A DNA stretch of 64,000 bases from Diprion similis (lineage: Eukaryota; Arthropoda; Insecta; Hymenoptera; Diprionidae), in contig NC_060116.1 in assembly GCF_021155765.1 (NCBI RefSeq), forward strand, positions 9,734,001-9,798,000, in the 5' to 3' direction. Numbering within the stretch: position 1 is the stretch's first letter; each line of letters starts with the position of its first letter. Made by a program: the position numbers and the translations under genes. Below the pieces are notes generated by a model that did not search any database, was not told the DNA's origin, and was given only the letters and a program-made list of their open reading frames with translations. Below, piece by piece: positions 11,001-23,275 of the stretch.

Positions 11001-14000
11001 TCTTTTTCAATGAGCTTTTCGCCTTCTTCGAGTTCTGCTATTTCTTCCTTATGTTTCTCAAGGCGTTCTTTATACACAGAAACGACACGTTTAGGCTCTA
11101 AAGGTCTTTCCCTAGGAACTAATTTCAGATGATCCGGATCAAAGTTCCACACCTTAATTTTTTTGAAAGCTCGCGCCTTTGTGGAATAGCGTGATTCGCA
11201 TACATATACATCTTTTTCAGGGAAACCTTCAGGTCGCATTCTGAAATAATCTTTTACGCTCAAGACACAGCATCGTCCTGCAACTTTGGACAAAGGTACT
11301 GCAAGGTGGGAGTCACTTTTGAATAACTCTTTCTCTATGAACTTCCTTGAGGCAACATGGTACGTTTCACTTGGTCGATAAAATACATTTCCATACAACA
11401 TTTGTTGACCCTCTGCATTAGTCCAGAGACGTTCTATCCGTATAACACTTAATTCCATGCCACGCTCCGTGGGCTCTACATATGCAAAATCACCAGCTCT
11501 GTAAACTTCCTGGTTGAAACTCATAGTTGCACCTCCATCCCCAACGCTACTACCACCAACACTGCTAGCATTACCGACATCCTAAACGTAATTCCCAGTT
11601 AATATTAATTATCCTTTATTGTCTCACCTACATCTCAAAAGTAACAAATTCCACGAGATTTAGGACAATTGGAAAAGGGTGTTCACCTTAACATCAACAG
11701 CATCGCAGCTCTCTTCTTCTTGCGGTAGCGCTAACTCCTGTTGGAGTTTGGTACGTTTTAAGTCAGCAACTTGGGCAGAGAGATCTAAAAGCGTGTAGTT
11801 AAGGGCAGGTGAGTGCAAAAGGTCTCCACTGCGAGTAACGTCATCTCGCGTTCGCAGGAAAAATGCTTGGAGCTCTACACTATCCTCAAAAGGCTGAGAA
11901 TCGCTACGGGATAGTTTTCGCGCTCTTTCCAAACACGAAAAGACGTCTTCTTGAAATCTATCCAATCGTTTGTAAACTCCTCTATCCAACCGACGCTTTA
12001 TTAAATCCAAAGACAGTCCTCTCACTCTGTGAAGAAATACATTATCAATTCCAAGCACTGCATGATTATGACAACAATCCAGCTATCTTCCTAATCCACT
12101 TGTACGGAGGTCAAATGCTTTAATGAAAAAAATCGTTGGAAGAAGAAACTAATTGCTAAAGTTTTCAATACTTTTTTCCTTCAACCATATCATGCTCGGG
12201 GAGCTCAGCCATTGAATCTGAATAGCATCGGCCCTCTTCATCCTGGTGATTATATAATGCTGTGAATATAGTGGCTAATATCTCTTGGACAGCAGCCGCT
12301 ACATCAGGAACGCTTTCATCATCTTCACTTAGCTGTACTTTAGTTTGAAGCACTAATCGCTGTAGAATCAGTGCATCCTGTACCATAAATGATTTAGTTA
12401 ACAAAGGAATATTAAAAGTAAGAACATAATAACAGATGCAAAATCTTCAAACCTTGTAAATCTGAGAGTCTGGTTCGTTATACTTGCAGGCATTGTCAAA
12501 CATAAGAATGAAATCTGATACCAGGTCATCCAGATTGTCATATCCGTTATTTTTCAAAGTTGAGGCAATCTTTTCCATGTTCATTGGTTGTTTGATAACT
12601 TCATAGTAATCAGGATACTCGTTTTTATTTGGAAGTTTCATGAATATTTGGGACAACTGTCTGCCCTTAGCATCATGATAGTCTTTTATTGTATCGTACA
12701 TTGTTCGCAATTTTTGTACATGTAACGGTACAACTTTCTTTGGCCTTCTGTAAAAACCCAAGAAATAGTTTCAATTTTAGAAAAGGATTCCACCAATTAT
12801 AAGAATAAAAATAATATGTATGATAATAAGTATTAAAATTCATTATAGAGATCTGTTATAGTACAAAATTTCCAAAATTACTCACCCTACATTCCTTGTT
12901 GGTGTAGAAGCTGCAGATTTCACTGGTTTAACCAATTCTGGTAAGGGCCCCAGTTCTTTGACTTTGTCCATCAAAACCTTTTCTAATACATTTGCATCTT
13001 CATATATAAGCGACCCTTCTTCGTTATATTGGCGGCAATTATTAAACATCAACTATAAATATCGTTAACGAATTCTCCCATATTATAAGTATTAAAAATT
13101 TTACTTTCAATATTTACGTGAAACAAAAGCAACTGCTCGTACAAAGTGTACACAGTGTATTACTCACCTTGAAATCTGCAATTAGTTCGTTTTCATTCTG
13201 ATATTTTTCAGCCTTAATATTAGCTTCAATACCCAACATATCAATGGGCTCCTGAATAATTTGATAATAATCTGGATATAATTTTTTCGATGGTTTTTCC
13301 ATAAACATTAGCATAGGCTGCCTACCATCTTCACACTGAAATTTCACCAATCATGTGTTACATTAATTGTCAGATGTTCAAACGCGAAAAATTGGAATTA
13401 CTTACAACGTATTCCATGACACACTTCACAAGAACATGCAGTCGCTTTTTCAATGGCACATTGTCCTTGTATTTTCCCCTAGTCAAAACATTCGATGCCC
13501 GTTTGATCAATTTTGGTTGCTGCAGGTTATTCTCTGAATCACTGTCTGATTCTGAATCCTAGAAGAATCACTTTGAATTAGATCGAGTTAACGAGATCTA
13601 CTGCAAGATAAAAATATAAAAATAATGTGAATTTAAAGATTCAACCCATATTTTTTAAATCGGCAAACTAGCAACTTAATGCTAATTTAAAAAATATGGT
13701 TTAACCATATGAAAAACTTTCCTTTTTACCTGATCAAATTCAAGAAGTTCCTGTACCTTCTCTTGCATAATTTTCTGTAACTTGGCGGCACACTATGAAA
13801 ACACATACCTAATTTTAGTTCCTGTTTATTTCAATGAAACATATTTCTGTGTGCAAATTTACCTTGTACAAACGAGACGTGTGGACGTTATACTTTTTAG
13901 CATTTTCAAACATGATATTCATATCACCTGCAACCTCACTGACTGTGCCATATTCGCCCTTCTATGAAAAAAAAAACCATATATCTATGTAAGTCGATCA

Positions 14001-16441
14001 AACGAATATGTGTCAGCTCATTTATTGATGTTTTTGCATGAGAAAACGTCAGTGTATACATGCATTAGAATTGCAAGAAATGTTCCGTTTACGTGAGTTT
14101 TTGTATCTCACCTTTATTTTAGTCCGTATCTGATATAATGATATTGGATTTTTTATTGCTTTGTAATAATCGGGATATAACCGTCTGGATGGTAATTTCC
14201 AATAGTATTCACTCATTCGAATGCCTGTAAATCCAAAACGAAATATTGTCTAATTTTGCACCTTCACTCATATAAATAAATTTCGTATACATATATAAAT
14301 ACGTTAATTTACTAGGTAAATATTTACAACCAAGAAACCAATATTCGTGACTTGAGGATAATTTTTGAAGATATTCTACCTTTGTTGAAACAAAACGTAA
14401 CACACCTTGACTGTTTGTGGCAGTTTTTATGGTCTGAAATAGCTGCCAGTGCGGGTTGTCAGACTCTTCTCCATCATTAGCTTCCTCCTCCTCGTCATCA
14501 CTTTCATCTTCATCTTCATCTGCAAGTGCAGCAGTCGCTGCTACAAGGGACTGGCCAGCACTTCTTCCTCTTTTACTTCTAGTAGAAGTTGCAGTAGAGG
14601 TGAGCTTTGGTACCATACCAGTAGCGCTAGACTCCTGTTTTTTAGCTGCAGAAACGATTATCTTTTTCAACATTTTAGCATCCTTGTATATTTGAGAACC
14701 TGGCTCATTGAACTGACAAGCATTGCGACACATGAGCATGAGATCTCTTTCCATTTCAATCAGTCCAGCATATGCTCCTTCTTGAATCCTGCGTGCGATT
14801 GTCTTCAAATCCACTGGATTCTCAATTATCTCATAATATTCGGGGTACAGCTGCAAATCAAATTCCACACTATTCAATTTCAGTAGATTTATGAAACGAT
14901 AAAATGTGTATTTGTATTTCAATTTTCACGGTGCACCATGGAACGTCATAATTCTCACATTTCAGCCAAATTTACTAACTATTTAAGAAAATTGTAAATG
15001 AAAAATTCAAAGCAGTGTAAAATTTTTAACAACAAAATTGGGATATTCAGTGAAATTGCGAACCTTCTTGGAAGGTTTTAACTGAAATGGAATATGCAGT
15101 GGTCTGTTATTGTCTTGTGGATTTGTTGCAACCATGACTGCGGCAAACAAATCCTCATATGGTTGCATAGACTCTTCATCGGGGTTGGTAGAGCTTTCAG
15201 AAGTGTCCTCAGCGTCATCCTGACGAGTCGTTACTTTCCGTGCCTGACAAAGGACATATTAATATTAAGCTTCTTTTCTATAAAACTCACGTATTTTTTG
15301 AATTATCTTACCAGTCTGCCAACCTTAAGAATTATTTTTCCCTTTGGTTCAGAATCCTCATATTCTTCCATTATGCGATTTTTAGTATTCAGACATAGTT
15401 CCCACAACTCCGTTGCATCTTTGTACTCTGGAGAAGTCCGCTGCACAAAATGACAAAAATTACTATATAAATGTATCTGTATCATGAAGCAGGATAAACA
15501 GTAACGAGTAGCAGGTTTACCTTGGGAGTAATGAAACTGTAAATAAATTGCTTAGCTCTAGGTAATAAATCAATCAGTGTTGTAATTCCTATCTTTCAAC
15601 CATCAAATTCAATTACCAGTTGCTGATTTGAAAAAAATATATACCATGTAAAAAGCTTTGGCGTTATTGACCATGAGTTGAATGTCAGCTGCCAAATCAT
15701 CCATATCACGATATTCATCGGTTTTGAGCTTCTGCTGAACTTTCAATAAATCAATTGGGTTTGAAACAACTTCGTAGTAACCGGGTTCCTGTCTGCGTTT
15801 TGGTACACGAATAAAAGCATCGCACAACAGTGTTCCATCTTCTCTTTTTTGACTACGAAGAACATCATATAGCTGCTGGCAAAGGTCGCTCTGCAAAGAT
15901 ATATTTCAAATTGAAATTTTTTTAATCCACCAAAATTACAATGGCATCGCATATTCAAACTAGAACCCAACTTTTAGAGGAAACAAAATATCAATGGAAA
16001 TTGTTGAATCAGAAGAGCTAAATTTGATGATATAATTACTTGAAAGAGTAACAATATTTCTAGTAAGTTATAAGTAAATATACCACAGATAAGTATGTAT
16101 GTGCGAATGTTTCATAAAGATATTTCTGACGTTTCACTTGTCTTTCGCACATGGAATAGTTAGCATTTACAGTCTGCGAATGTGAAATTACTTCAAGTAT
16201 GTCTTCCGAACCATATCTACATCAATCTTCCGAGCTTTGTATGTTTTTTCCCTTTCTATTATATCAGTATAAATTGAATCTATGAGACACTGCTTATATA
16301 TTGCATCTGTATCAGAAAATCACACGGCAAAGTTACCGGATCTAATTTCCGTCGCCGTTTCGTTGGTTCCGGTTGTACATCGTCGGGATCATCCTCAGTA
16401 CCACGACTCGCAACGGACGAAGTTCGACGGCGTTTATTCAT
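5002..16441 (-). CDS. PBRM1: Polybromo-1 (BAF180), PBAF chromatin remodeller subunit
   Basis: Acetyl-lysine reader and targeting subunit of the PBAF SWI/SNF complex, nuclear. Exons in gene order: 16337-16441, 15645-15890, 15312-15440, 15064-15243, 14406-14850, 14112-14224, 13863-13961, 13730-13792, 13406-13558, 13168-13335, 12886-13052, 12453-12747, 12172-12377, 11687-12026, 10994-11581, 10492-10649, 10185-10357, 9826-9998, 9598-9669, 8230-8418, 7878-8000, 6094-6340, 5723-5873, 5504-5553, 5304-5421, 5002-5218. All introns are GT-AG, and the sum is 1655 codons plus stop, matching the family length. Domains: six bromodomains (about 36-150, 185-295, 350-455, 495-605, 630-735, 745-875), two BAH domains (about 925-1055, 1115-1240), an HMG box (about 1355-1420), two C2H2-like fingers (about 1440-1510) and a conserved C-terminus. 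The Kac-anchoring Asn is Tyr116 in bromodomain 1 and Ser829 in bromodomain 6. Confidence 0.97.
13646..13699. repeat. 15-base perfect inverted repeat in a short PBRM1 intron
   Basis: CCATATTTTTTAAAT at 13646-13660 is the exact reverse complement of 13685-13699, with a 24-base loop. It sits inside the 171-base PBRM1 intron 13559-13729, so the pre-mRNA can form a stem there. It may be a remnant of a small fold-back element or a chance AT-rich hairpin. No target duplication was seen. Confidence 0.75.
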
Positions 16442-18215
16442 CGCTGTGAGCCTGAAAAGCGTAAGGAAATATTGTTTATTTTTACGGCATATGACGCCAT
16501 GTTAAATACAGTAGACCATGTACACTACGCACCTTACATTGGTGTAGGAATGATATCCGAAGCTACTCGAATTAATGGATAAAAGAATAACTAAATCGAG
16601 CTAATTTATCGCTCAACACTTAGCGGATCCCGAAGTATTGATGTACGCCGTAATTACATGTGGGAGTAAATCTAAGGCAACTTTAAGTAATGTTACTTGC
16701 CTGAGTTTACAAGGCTTACAAATAGAGTGGTGGCCACCATGCCTGCCGCAATATCTACCTCCTGATCAGCATCAAGATTTCTATCCAACATCCAAGTTTA
16801 CATCCACGGGATAGAGTTGGGGATACGTGAGGGGAAACCCACTGAGTATTTATAATCCATTTCAGTGGGGACTTCGAGGTTGCGGCCATATTACGTTGTG
16901 TGCTACTTCATGAAAGTTGCGGCCAGGATCGCATGAAAGTGAAGAAAACCAACGTAACAGGAATTCGTAGATTATAAAAATTGAATAACAAATTACGGAT
17001 ATCAAGAACAATGGGTTAGCGTTGGTTAATCATGCTCATACTTCATTCCCCTATTCCGACATCCGTGGTTCAAGAGTTTTCTGTGGAGTCTAGCTCGTGA
17101 TGTCAGCCATTATTATATTCTTCAGTCAACGCTGGTCAACGCATTCTGTCTAGCCAGTGCAAAATCGCTGACTAGCTAGTGCTGAAAATTGGACAATGAT
17201 AACAAGTCGTGTAAAGTTTCGCGCCACATGCATATGAATCACGTCGCACACGATGAAAGCCTTCAGTTATAGTTATAAATTCCTGAATCCCGCTCAAAGA
17301 TTAATTGTTTATTCATTTTCAAGTAAGTATAAAAGCAATTCGATGAGGCAATTGAATGATATATACGTAAAAATACCAATAACATTTCAACTTTTATTCG
17401 TAAAATCCAATACCATTAGCTGAAAGATTCTAAAAATTTGTGAATACATTAAATTCAAGTTGTAGATTGATTATTTTGTAAATAGGTGTGTGTTTCAATA
17501 AATAGCTGTATTTAGCATCTTGATGGAGGATAGTGATTGAAAAAATATTCAGTCACTTGGAAAAAATACCAGAGTGTAATTTGTGCATTTATTTGAGCTC
17601 TTCAACTCTTCAATTGCAACTGAGTTAAAGCTATACCATGTATAGGTGATACTCGGGTATCTATATAGTACGGATTTTATCAACTATTATGAGTATATAT
17701 AACAATTTCTTTGAACGCAAATTATACTCCTCGGATAGTTACATTTATACAATCTTCATGCATGTAATATGCATACAACTAAACTTATTTAACAATCAAT
17801 TATTGCACGTAAAAAATACTCATGGCATTCCAATTGGTTCATATTTAGCTGATAAAAATGACAGATAAAATTAAAAAGTACAATGCCATAACTATGGAAT
17901 TTATAATATTACAATGTGCAATATTCAAACTGTAAAAGATAGTGTGACTACTTAACGAGTTTTCAGTTGCAGTTTTAAATTAAGTGATTATAGAATAATT
18001 AGACTGTGTAATTTCATAACTGTCACAGTTTTGAACACTTCAAGGTCACAGAACGTAATTAAATATTAAAAAATAGTGCAATTTTGAAATTATAATTACA
18101 TTAGTAACTCTTCAGGGGTAATTCAGTCTCTAAAACATCTTGATCTCAGATTATCCCTCTGGATAAAATCTTTTTACTTTTTATAATCTAGCTTTTTTTA
18201 CCAGCATTCCTGGGG
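16442..18215. promoter_or_regulatory. PBRM1 5' UTR, leader intron and promoter region, then intergenic DNA
   Basis: On the minus strand a good acceptor (CGCTTTTCAG) ends at 16452, ten bases upstream of the ATG, implying a 5' UTR intron. A plausible leader-exon donor lies near 16700 (CAGGCAAGTAAC on the minus strand). A 12-base palindrome TGGTGGCCACCA lies near 16730. A YY1-like GCGGCCATATTAC lies near 16880, suggesting transcription starts around 16.8-17.0 kb. From about 17.2 kb to 18.2 kb the sequence is AT-rich and shows nothing recognisable apart from the downstream gene's 3' end. Confidence 0.45.
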
Positions 18216-18221
18216 TTTATT
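18216..18221 (-). terminator. Candidate poly(A) signal of the 18.3-20.1 kb gene
   Basis: Minus-strand AATAAA lies 42 bases past the TGA of the 597-codon gene. Position and motif fit a short 3' UTR. Other AT-rich signals further down cannot be excluded. Confidence 0.4.
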
Positions 18222-18262
18222 TCGCAATGTGCCCCAAATAATTTCTCAAACCTAACTTGTCT

Positions 18263-20056
18263 TCAAGTTTTAGAAATTCCTTTAACAATAATACTTATGC
18301 CAGGAAGGGAGAAAAGTTTTCTCAAATTATTGTATCCCCTAGGACCAGTTGCCTTAAGTATATCTCTAGCCATAACTATATCTGTTTTAGTAAACCTTGG
18401 CTTTTTAGACGTCTTGTTAGAGTTTCTCAATTGTGTTTCTATAAATCGCTTTTGAATAGTCGATAGATTACTGATACCAAGATATTCTCTTTGCTCGATT
18501 GCTCCCAATGCTTGATATCTATTCTTCTGACTTCGAAAGAGCTTTTTCCTTAGATTGTGGATGTAGGATAACATTTCAGTTTCTCTAGAGGTAACGTCAT
18601 GTTTGTGAATTCGAAATTGTTTATAGAGATCCTCATAATCGGCATACTTCTGTCCAAATCGCATGTCGCCTCTACTACTCGTCTCAGTCAAACCATCACC
18701 ATCAGGATTATGTTCCTTCGTGCCCTTCACAGATATTTTACTCGATGCTGAACAATTGGTTGAATCTTCCGAAAGATCACCGCTTTTTTTTGGACAATAA
18801 TTACTTTCGGGATTTAGTTCATTATCTAATTTCAAGTCGCTGGTATTTTTATTTTTCACCAAGGTAGCAATTTGGATGTCACTGAAACCCCCCATGGGCG
18901 AGGTGTTACATTTCAAATCAATTACGTCTATCGTGTGAAGTTGTTTCATTTCCAGAGCATTTTTAGAGTCATTATCATTTTCTTCTGCATTTTTATCCAA
19001 CAAATATTGAAACGAACTAGTCTCTCTGCTTAACCCATCAATGTCCAACGGATCTTTTTCCAATACCTCATCGCTATCAAAGTCCTCTTTGTCATAGTGA
19101 CAATTCAGTTTATTGTCATCAAAATGTGTGTCAGCTAGTCCGTCTATTTCATCTATAGCACAACTCCTCACATCCACTATTTTTGGCTGTGAAATAAATG
19201 AACTTCTTGACTGAGTTTTTAGAAAATTCAGCTTGGTATCCATTCCCCATTGTTCTAAGGGAATTAGTTTAATATTGGTTCCAGTTTGACCAATACTGGC
19301 AATATTTTCATATCCTTTTAGGACCAAATGGACTTGTTTCTTTGGCTTATCATCTGTTATTGTTATCAATTGATCATCAGTATTTTTTACTCGTGTAACT
19401 ACCGTTGGCGAAGCTGTTGCAGTATGTTTAGCAGTAACCTGACATGTAGAGCTAGAATTTGCTTTTTGTTTTGATTTCAAAATTTCCCCGAATTTTTCAG
19501 CTGCAGCAGCATTTGCTCCAATTACCTTTTCGTCTAGTTTAACCAATTTGTACCCCTTTGACCTTGTATTTTGCTTGGATATTTCATTTCTTAAATTTTG
19601 AACACCAATATCTGAAACAATTGGTGGAGTAGAAGCAGAAGCAGGAGTAGGATTTACAGGACTCAATGTATTCGGACTAATATTAGAAAATTTTCCAAGT
19701 GGAATAAGCTTGCCCATTACTTGACCAACTTCATTCTTTACAAAAGTTGGTGTCTTTTTGTTCAGCTGATTTATTGGCAAAGCCAGCGGCACTGCTTCGT
19801 GACTTCGCTTCAATGAAACAACTCTGCTTTTGTTTTCTCCAGCCTTTATCATAAGCTGACTGTTATCAACTCTAAGCGGTATCGTCCGTTGCTTCATATT
19901 CACAGTACCATCTTTTAATTTGACAGGGGTTGACAGAATGAGTACCCTTTGATTGGGTGATGGTGATTCAGAGTGCTGGCCTTGCTGCTTTTCTACTTGA
20001 TGAAATTGCAGTGCCTTAGTACTCGACGGATTCTTAATTGGTGGTCTTTGAGCCAT
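18263..20056 (-). CDS. Unrecognised 597-residue nuclear-type protein, possible P-element/THAP9-like C-terminus
   Basis: One uninterrupted exon of 597 codons. The ATG is the first possible start: an in-frame TAA lies 12 bases upstream, and a splice acceptor (TTTATTTTTGCAG on the minus strand, ending near 20090) implies an upstream leader exon. Residues 1-430 are polar and probably disordered, rich in Ser, Lys, Asn and Thr, with an acidic middle. From about residue 480 the chain becomes helical and basic: a coiled-coil-like stretch, then FTKTDIVMARDILKATGPRG and YNNLRKLFSLPG. The spacing of this last segment resembles the helix that follows the coiled coil in P-element/THAP9 transposases; that is my inference only. 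No THAP zinc finger is present in this exon and no catalytic residues are visible, so a domesticated or regulatory role is more likely than transposition. Confidence 0.8.
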   Translation of the reverse strand: MAQRPPIKNPSSTKALQFHQVEKQQGQHSESPSPNQRVLILSTPVKLKDGTVNMKQRTIPLRVDNSQLMIKAGENKSRVVSLKRSHEAVPLALPINQLNKKTPTFVKNEVGQVMGKLIPLGKFSNISPNTLSPVNPTPASASTPPIVSDIGVQNLRNEISKQNTRSKGYKLVKLDEKVIGANAAAAEKFGEILKSKQKANSSSTCQVTAKHTATASPTVVTRVKNTDDQLITITDDKPKKQVHLVLKGYENIASIGQTGTNIKLIPLEQWGMDTKLNFLKTQSRSSFISQPKIVDVRSCAIDEIDGLADTHFDDNKLNCHYDKEDFDSDEVLEKDPLDIDGLSRETSSFQYLLDKNAEENDNDSKNALEMKQLHTIDVIDLKCNTSPMGGFSDIQIATLVKNKNTSDLKLDNELNPESNYCPKKSGDLSEDSTNCSASSKISVKGTKEHNPDGDGLTETSSRGDMRFGQKYADYEDLYKQFRIHKHDVTSRETEMLSYIHNLRKKLFRSQKNRYQALGAIEQREYLGISNLSTIQKRFIETQLRNSNKTSKKPRFTKTDIVMARDILKATGPRGYNNLRKLFSLPGISIIVKGISKT

Positions 20057-20089
20057 TCTGACACTTTACTTCCTAGAAGAGGTGAGGAT

Positions 20090-20960
20090 TCTGCAAAAAT
20101 AAAGCATACATATTCTAGCATGAGTTTTTAATTTAATGTATTAATGTAATTCTATCCTTTCTAATGGTAAATTAGATATTGAAATACATTTGAAACATTC
20201 TTTTGCTGGCAACATTGTTGAGTAACATGCACATAGGATTAGATATTTACTGAAAATTTTGAAATGCTGCTAACCTTAAACGTAGTTATAAATCTAAATG
20301 AAATATAATGTAATAGCATTCCATTGTTGTTAGTGAAAATGCTTTTTTGTAATTCTTGGGTAATCTGTCAAACACGTATGGTTAGTTATTTCATTAAATT
20401 TCTGGATTCAAATTCAATTAACGGAATTATTATTTACAAATAATGTATTCAGTGTTTTCATGAAACGTCCAGTACTACGTGAATTAATTTTTTCGCTGAT
20501 ACAAATCGAATCCAACAAAAAATTTACAATTACGTGTTGTCCAGAAGACTTGGGTTGTGTATGGTGGAATTCGCAGTGGAGAGCGCGTGCGCATTAAAAT
20601 CTCCGTTCCGTAGACAGCAAATAAATTTCCTGATAAACTCGTAATGATTTAAGTTTAAATCGTTGATCTAACGATTTATTATTGATACGTTAAATATCAA
20701 CCCAGTGTCCTTTACAACTATTCATTCTCCATCGCAGATGAAACTGCACCGTGCACTCTAATTTGGTACCAGCCAATTACGAAACGACTTTGGTTCAGCG
20801 CGTCGATGAAATGGCTTCGGCTATTGGCTAGAAGGTAGGAATTATTGAGAAAATGGAGCCGCGAAGAGATTCGTGAAGCTTGATTGGTCGAATATTCTTA
20901 CCGAAGACCATTTCACCACATTGCCCGTCTGCCGTTCGTTTGAAATTATTATTTGACACT
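20090..20960. promoter_or_regulatory. CCAAT-rich promoter region upstream of the 597-residue gene
   Basis: Three CCAAT boxes sit within 115 bases: 20773-20777 on the plus strand, and 20823-20827 and 20883-20887 on the minus strand. They are about 50-60 bases apart in a locally GC-richer patch (20560-20930). This is a typical NF-Y arrangement for a housekeeping, possibly bidirectional, promoter. The minus-strand leader exon of the 18.3-20.1 kb gene should start here. A plus-strand transcript is possible but no plus-strand coding exon was found downstream. Confidence 0.5.
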
Positions 20961-22929
20961 CGTTGATCTGTGAATAATTTTTTTAAAAGTCAAATATCAG
21001 TATTCTCAATTTATGATAAGCAACCATTCGTACGCGATTAAAGTTACTGGTGGTAGATTGCTACCATAAAAACTAATCATCCTCGCGTGTATGACGTCAG
21101 AGAATGGACTGATAATGCTGTTGTGCAACATGCGGAATTGTTTGTAGAGAAGCCATGACTATTTACAATCTAGGTCTAACTGTCCAAGTAACACTTCTGC
21201 TGATCGAAAGAAATTATCTCAACCGATTGAGATCTACACTCGTTTTTTTTTCTACGGCTTTTCAGTACCCAAAAATTTCATGTAAGCCATTTGGCCCAAT
21301 AAAAATTCAAGTGGGATTGAAAATCGATAATTAATTCAGTTTCTATCTTTCCCAAAGTACGTTTCAGCAATCAATATGCGACACACGCTCTACGTTCATT
21401 CGGGTTTTCCCGATGCGTATTCCGGATGGAATCAATGAAAACCTACGCCGAGCTGCGCTGGGACGTCATGTCATGCACAGCCTATCAAGTTACCTTTTCA
21501 CCTTCCAGTTACCACTAGCCGGAACTAATCGTTGTTTCCTTCTCATTGTCAGTCTTACGCATTATCCAGCCTCTCTCTTTCTCTCTCATTTGCTGATTGC
21601 TACAGAATACTTCCAGAAATAAATGCCTTACGCAGACCGACGACTAACAATGCGTCATAACGAATAAAAATCACGGAAAATTATTCACCTCCTGGACGCA
21701 TAGCCGCAAAGACAGGATCTATCGCGGAAATGTGGATACGACTTATTTGAGCTGAATCACGAGTTAAATTTGATATGAACAAGACATTAACCGTGAACGT
21801 ATGAATGGAATTATAGCACCACCTGCAACGTTTTTTAATATCTTATTACCTGCTGTGTAAGCAGCTGTCTTCCTAAGATAAAAATACATCTACCCCGAGC
21901 GTCAGTCATGTAGGTGAAAGGTGAAAGTGTTCATACACTTTTCAGGCTTGGAACGCGTTTTTGATCAATGTAGCAGTATTGTATTGGAATAAGTAGATTA
22001 CTGCATGCTGATAGATATTTTTTCAATATTCATTGTGCTCATAGTTACAAACGATTAATTACTTATCCAAAATTGAGGAGACAAAACTGTGACGTAAATT
22101 CCTGATTCAATTTGGTCGGTTGTCATAACAAACAAAATTACAGGAGTATAATAAACCATGAGAAACGAGGATACCAAAGTTTTGGGTGAATTTATTACCA
22201 TTGCACATTTTTTTATGCTTCTGAATGTATTTATAAAACAGTTTCTTTTATTGCTCAAACGCAATATATATACAGGCATTTCAATATGCGTAAAGCATAC
22301 ATGTAGATCCACGTTTTGCGTCGTTTCGTAATGGCTCAGCTACTTGCAAAGTCCACACATTCTCTCCTGTACACGAGTCCTCTTGTAGCATGGACGATGT
22401 ATGTGGTAGGAACTGGAAGTTTCAAACAGGTTCCAACTCCCTATGCTATAGAACATCAAAGTGGGACACAGCCCAGCATTTACAGTTATGTCTTGAAAGA
22501 ATATCTTTATTTGTCAGATACTGAAAGGGTATAATTTAGAATTATTGAGTGACATAAATTTCAAAATTCAGAACTTATTTCAACCTAACTTCACCAACAA
22601 ACTCCCTTTGTTCACATAAATTAGTTAAAATTTAGATGTCAGATGTCAATTCAATTTTTTTTTAAACTCAATTACCAATTATATTAATGAATACTTCAGT
22701 TTTATTTTTTTATAGCCATTCTTACGAAACATAAATTTGAGGGTATTAACTGTTTTTAGTACTTGTTTATATCTTGAATAAATTTTATGCAATGCCCAAC
22801 ATCGATTTATCAATTCTGAAAAATTTCTCCAAAAACCATATTTTTCGTCACTTTTAACTTTTTCACACTAACTCCCTCAATTGTCTTACAGAGAGTAATT
22901 TTCTACATTTTAAAGAATCGTACACTAGT

Positions 22930-23055
22930 GAGAAAGAAAATACAAAAATTCCAGGACACATACCCAAATTCTCTGACATTCTCCGGTTCCTTCAGACACG
23001 ATCAAATTCCCCAACAATTCCCAGTTTTCCAGATTTTCCTGATAGCTAGACCCAC
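22930..23055 (-). repeat. Degenerate GGAAAA/GGGAATT repeat, probable dispersed element remnant
   Basis: Read on the minus strand this is a chain of short related words such as GGAAAATCTGGAAAACTGGG, GGGGAATTTG and GAATGTCAGAGAATTTG. It resembles the CCTGGAAAT/GTCAGGGAATTT type repeats I associate with insect genomes, but I cannot verify the family or exact limits. No terminal repeats or target duplication were found. Confidence 0.35.
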
Positions 23056-23275
23056 TGTTAATATTCAATAAATGTAGGTATGATGATCAAGATGTCAATC
23101 TTGATGTTTTATAAATTTTGTATCACTAACTGAACCGACATGAAATGTTCAAAGTTTTATAATTTTTATCTTCATTGTTTAGAAAATATACTTTACCTTT
23201 GAAATGCTACAGTGAGAATTTTATACTTTACCACTCGGTTGAAGTAAAGTATATATGAACCAGGTCTCAAGTTTT

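Noticed and set aside
12021-12060. Alternative acceptor for PBRM1 exon 14 at 12050 (TCATGCAG on the minus strand)
   Set aside because: Joining there puts a stop codon five codons in; the acceptor at 12027 keeps frame and gives the conserved sixth-bromodomain sequence.
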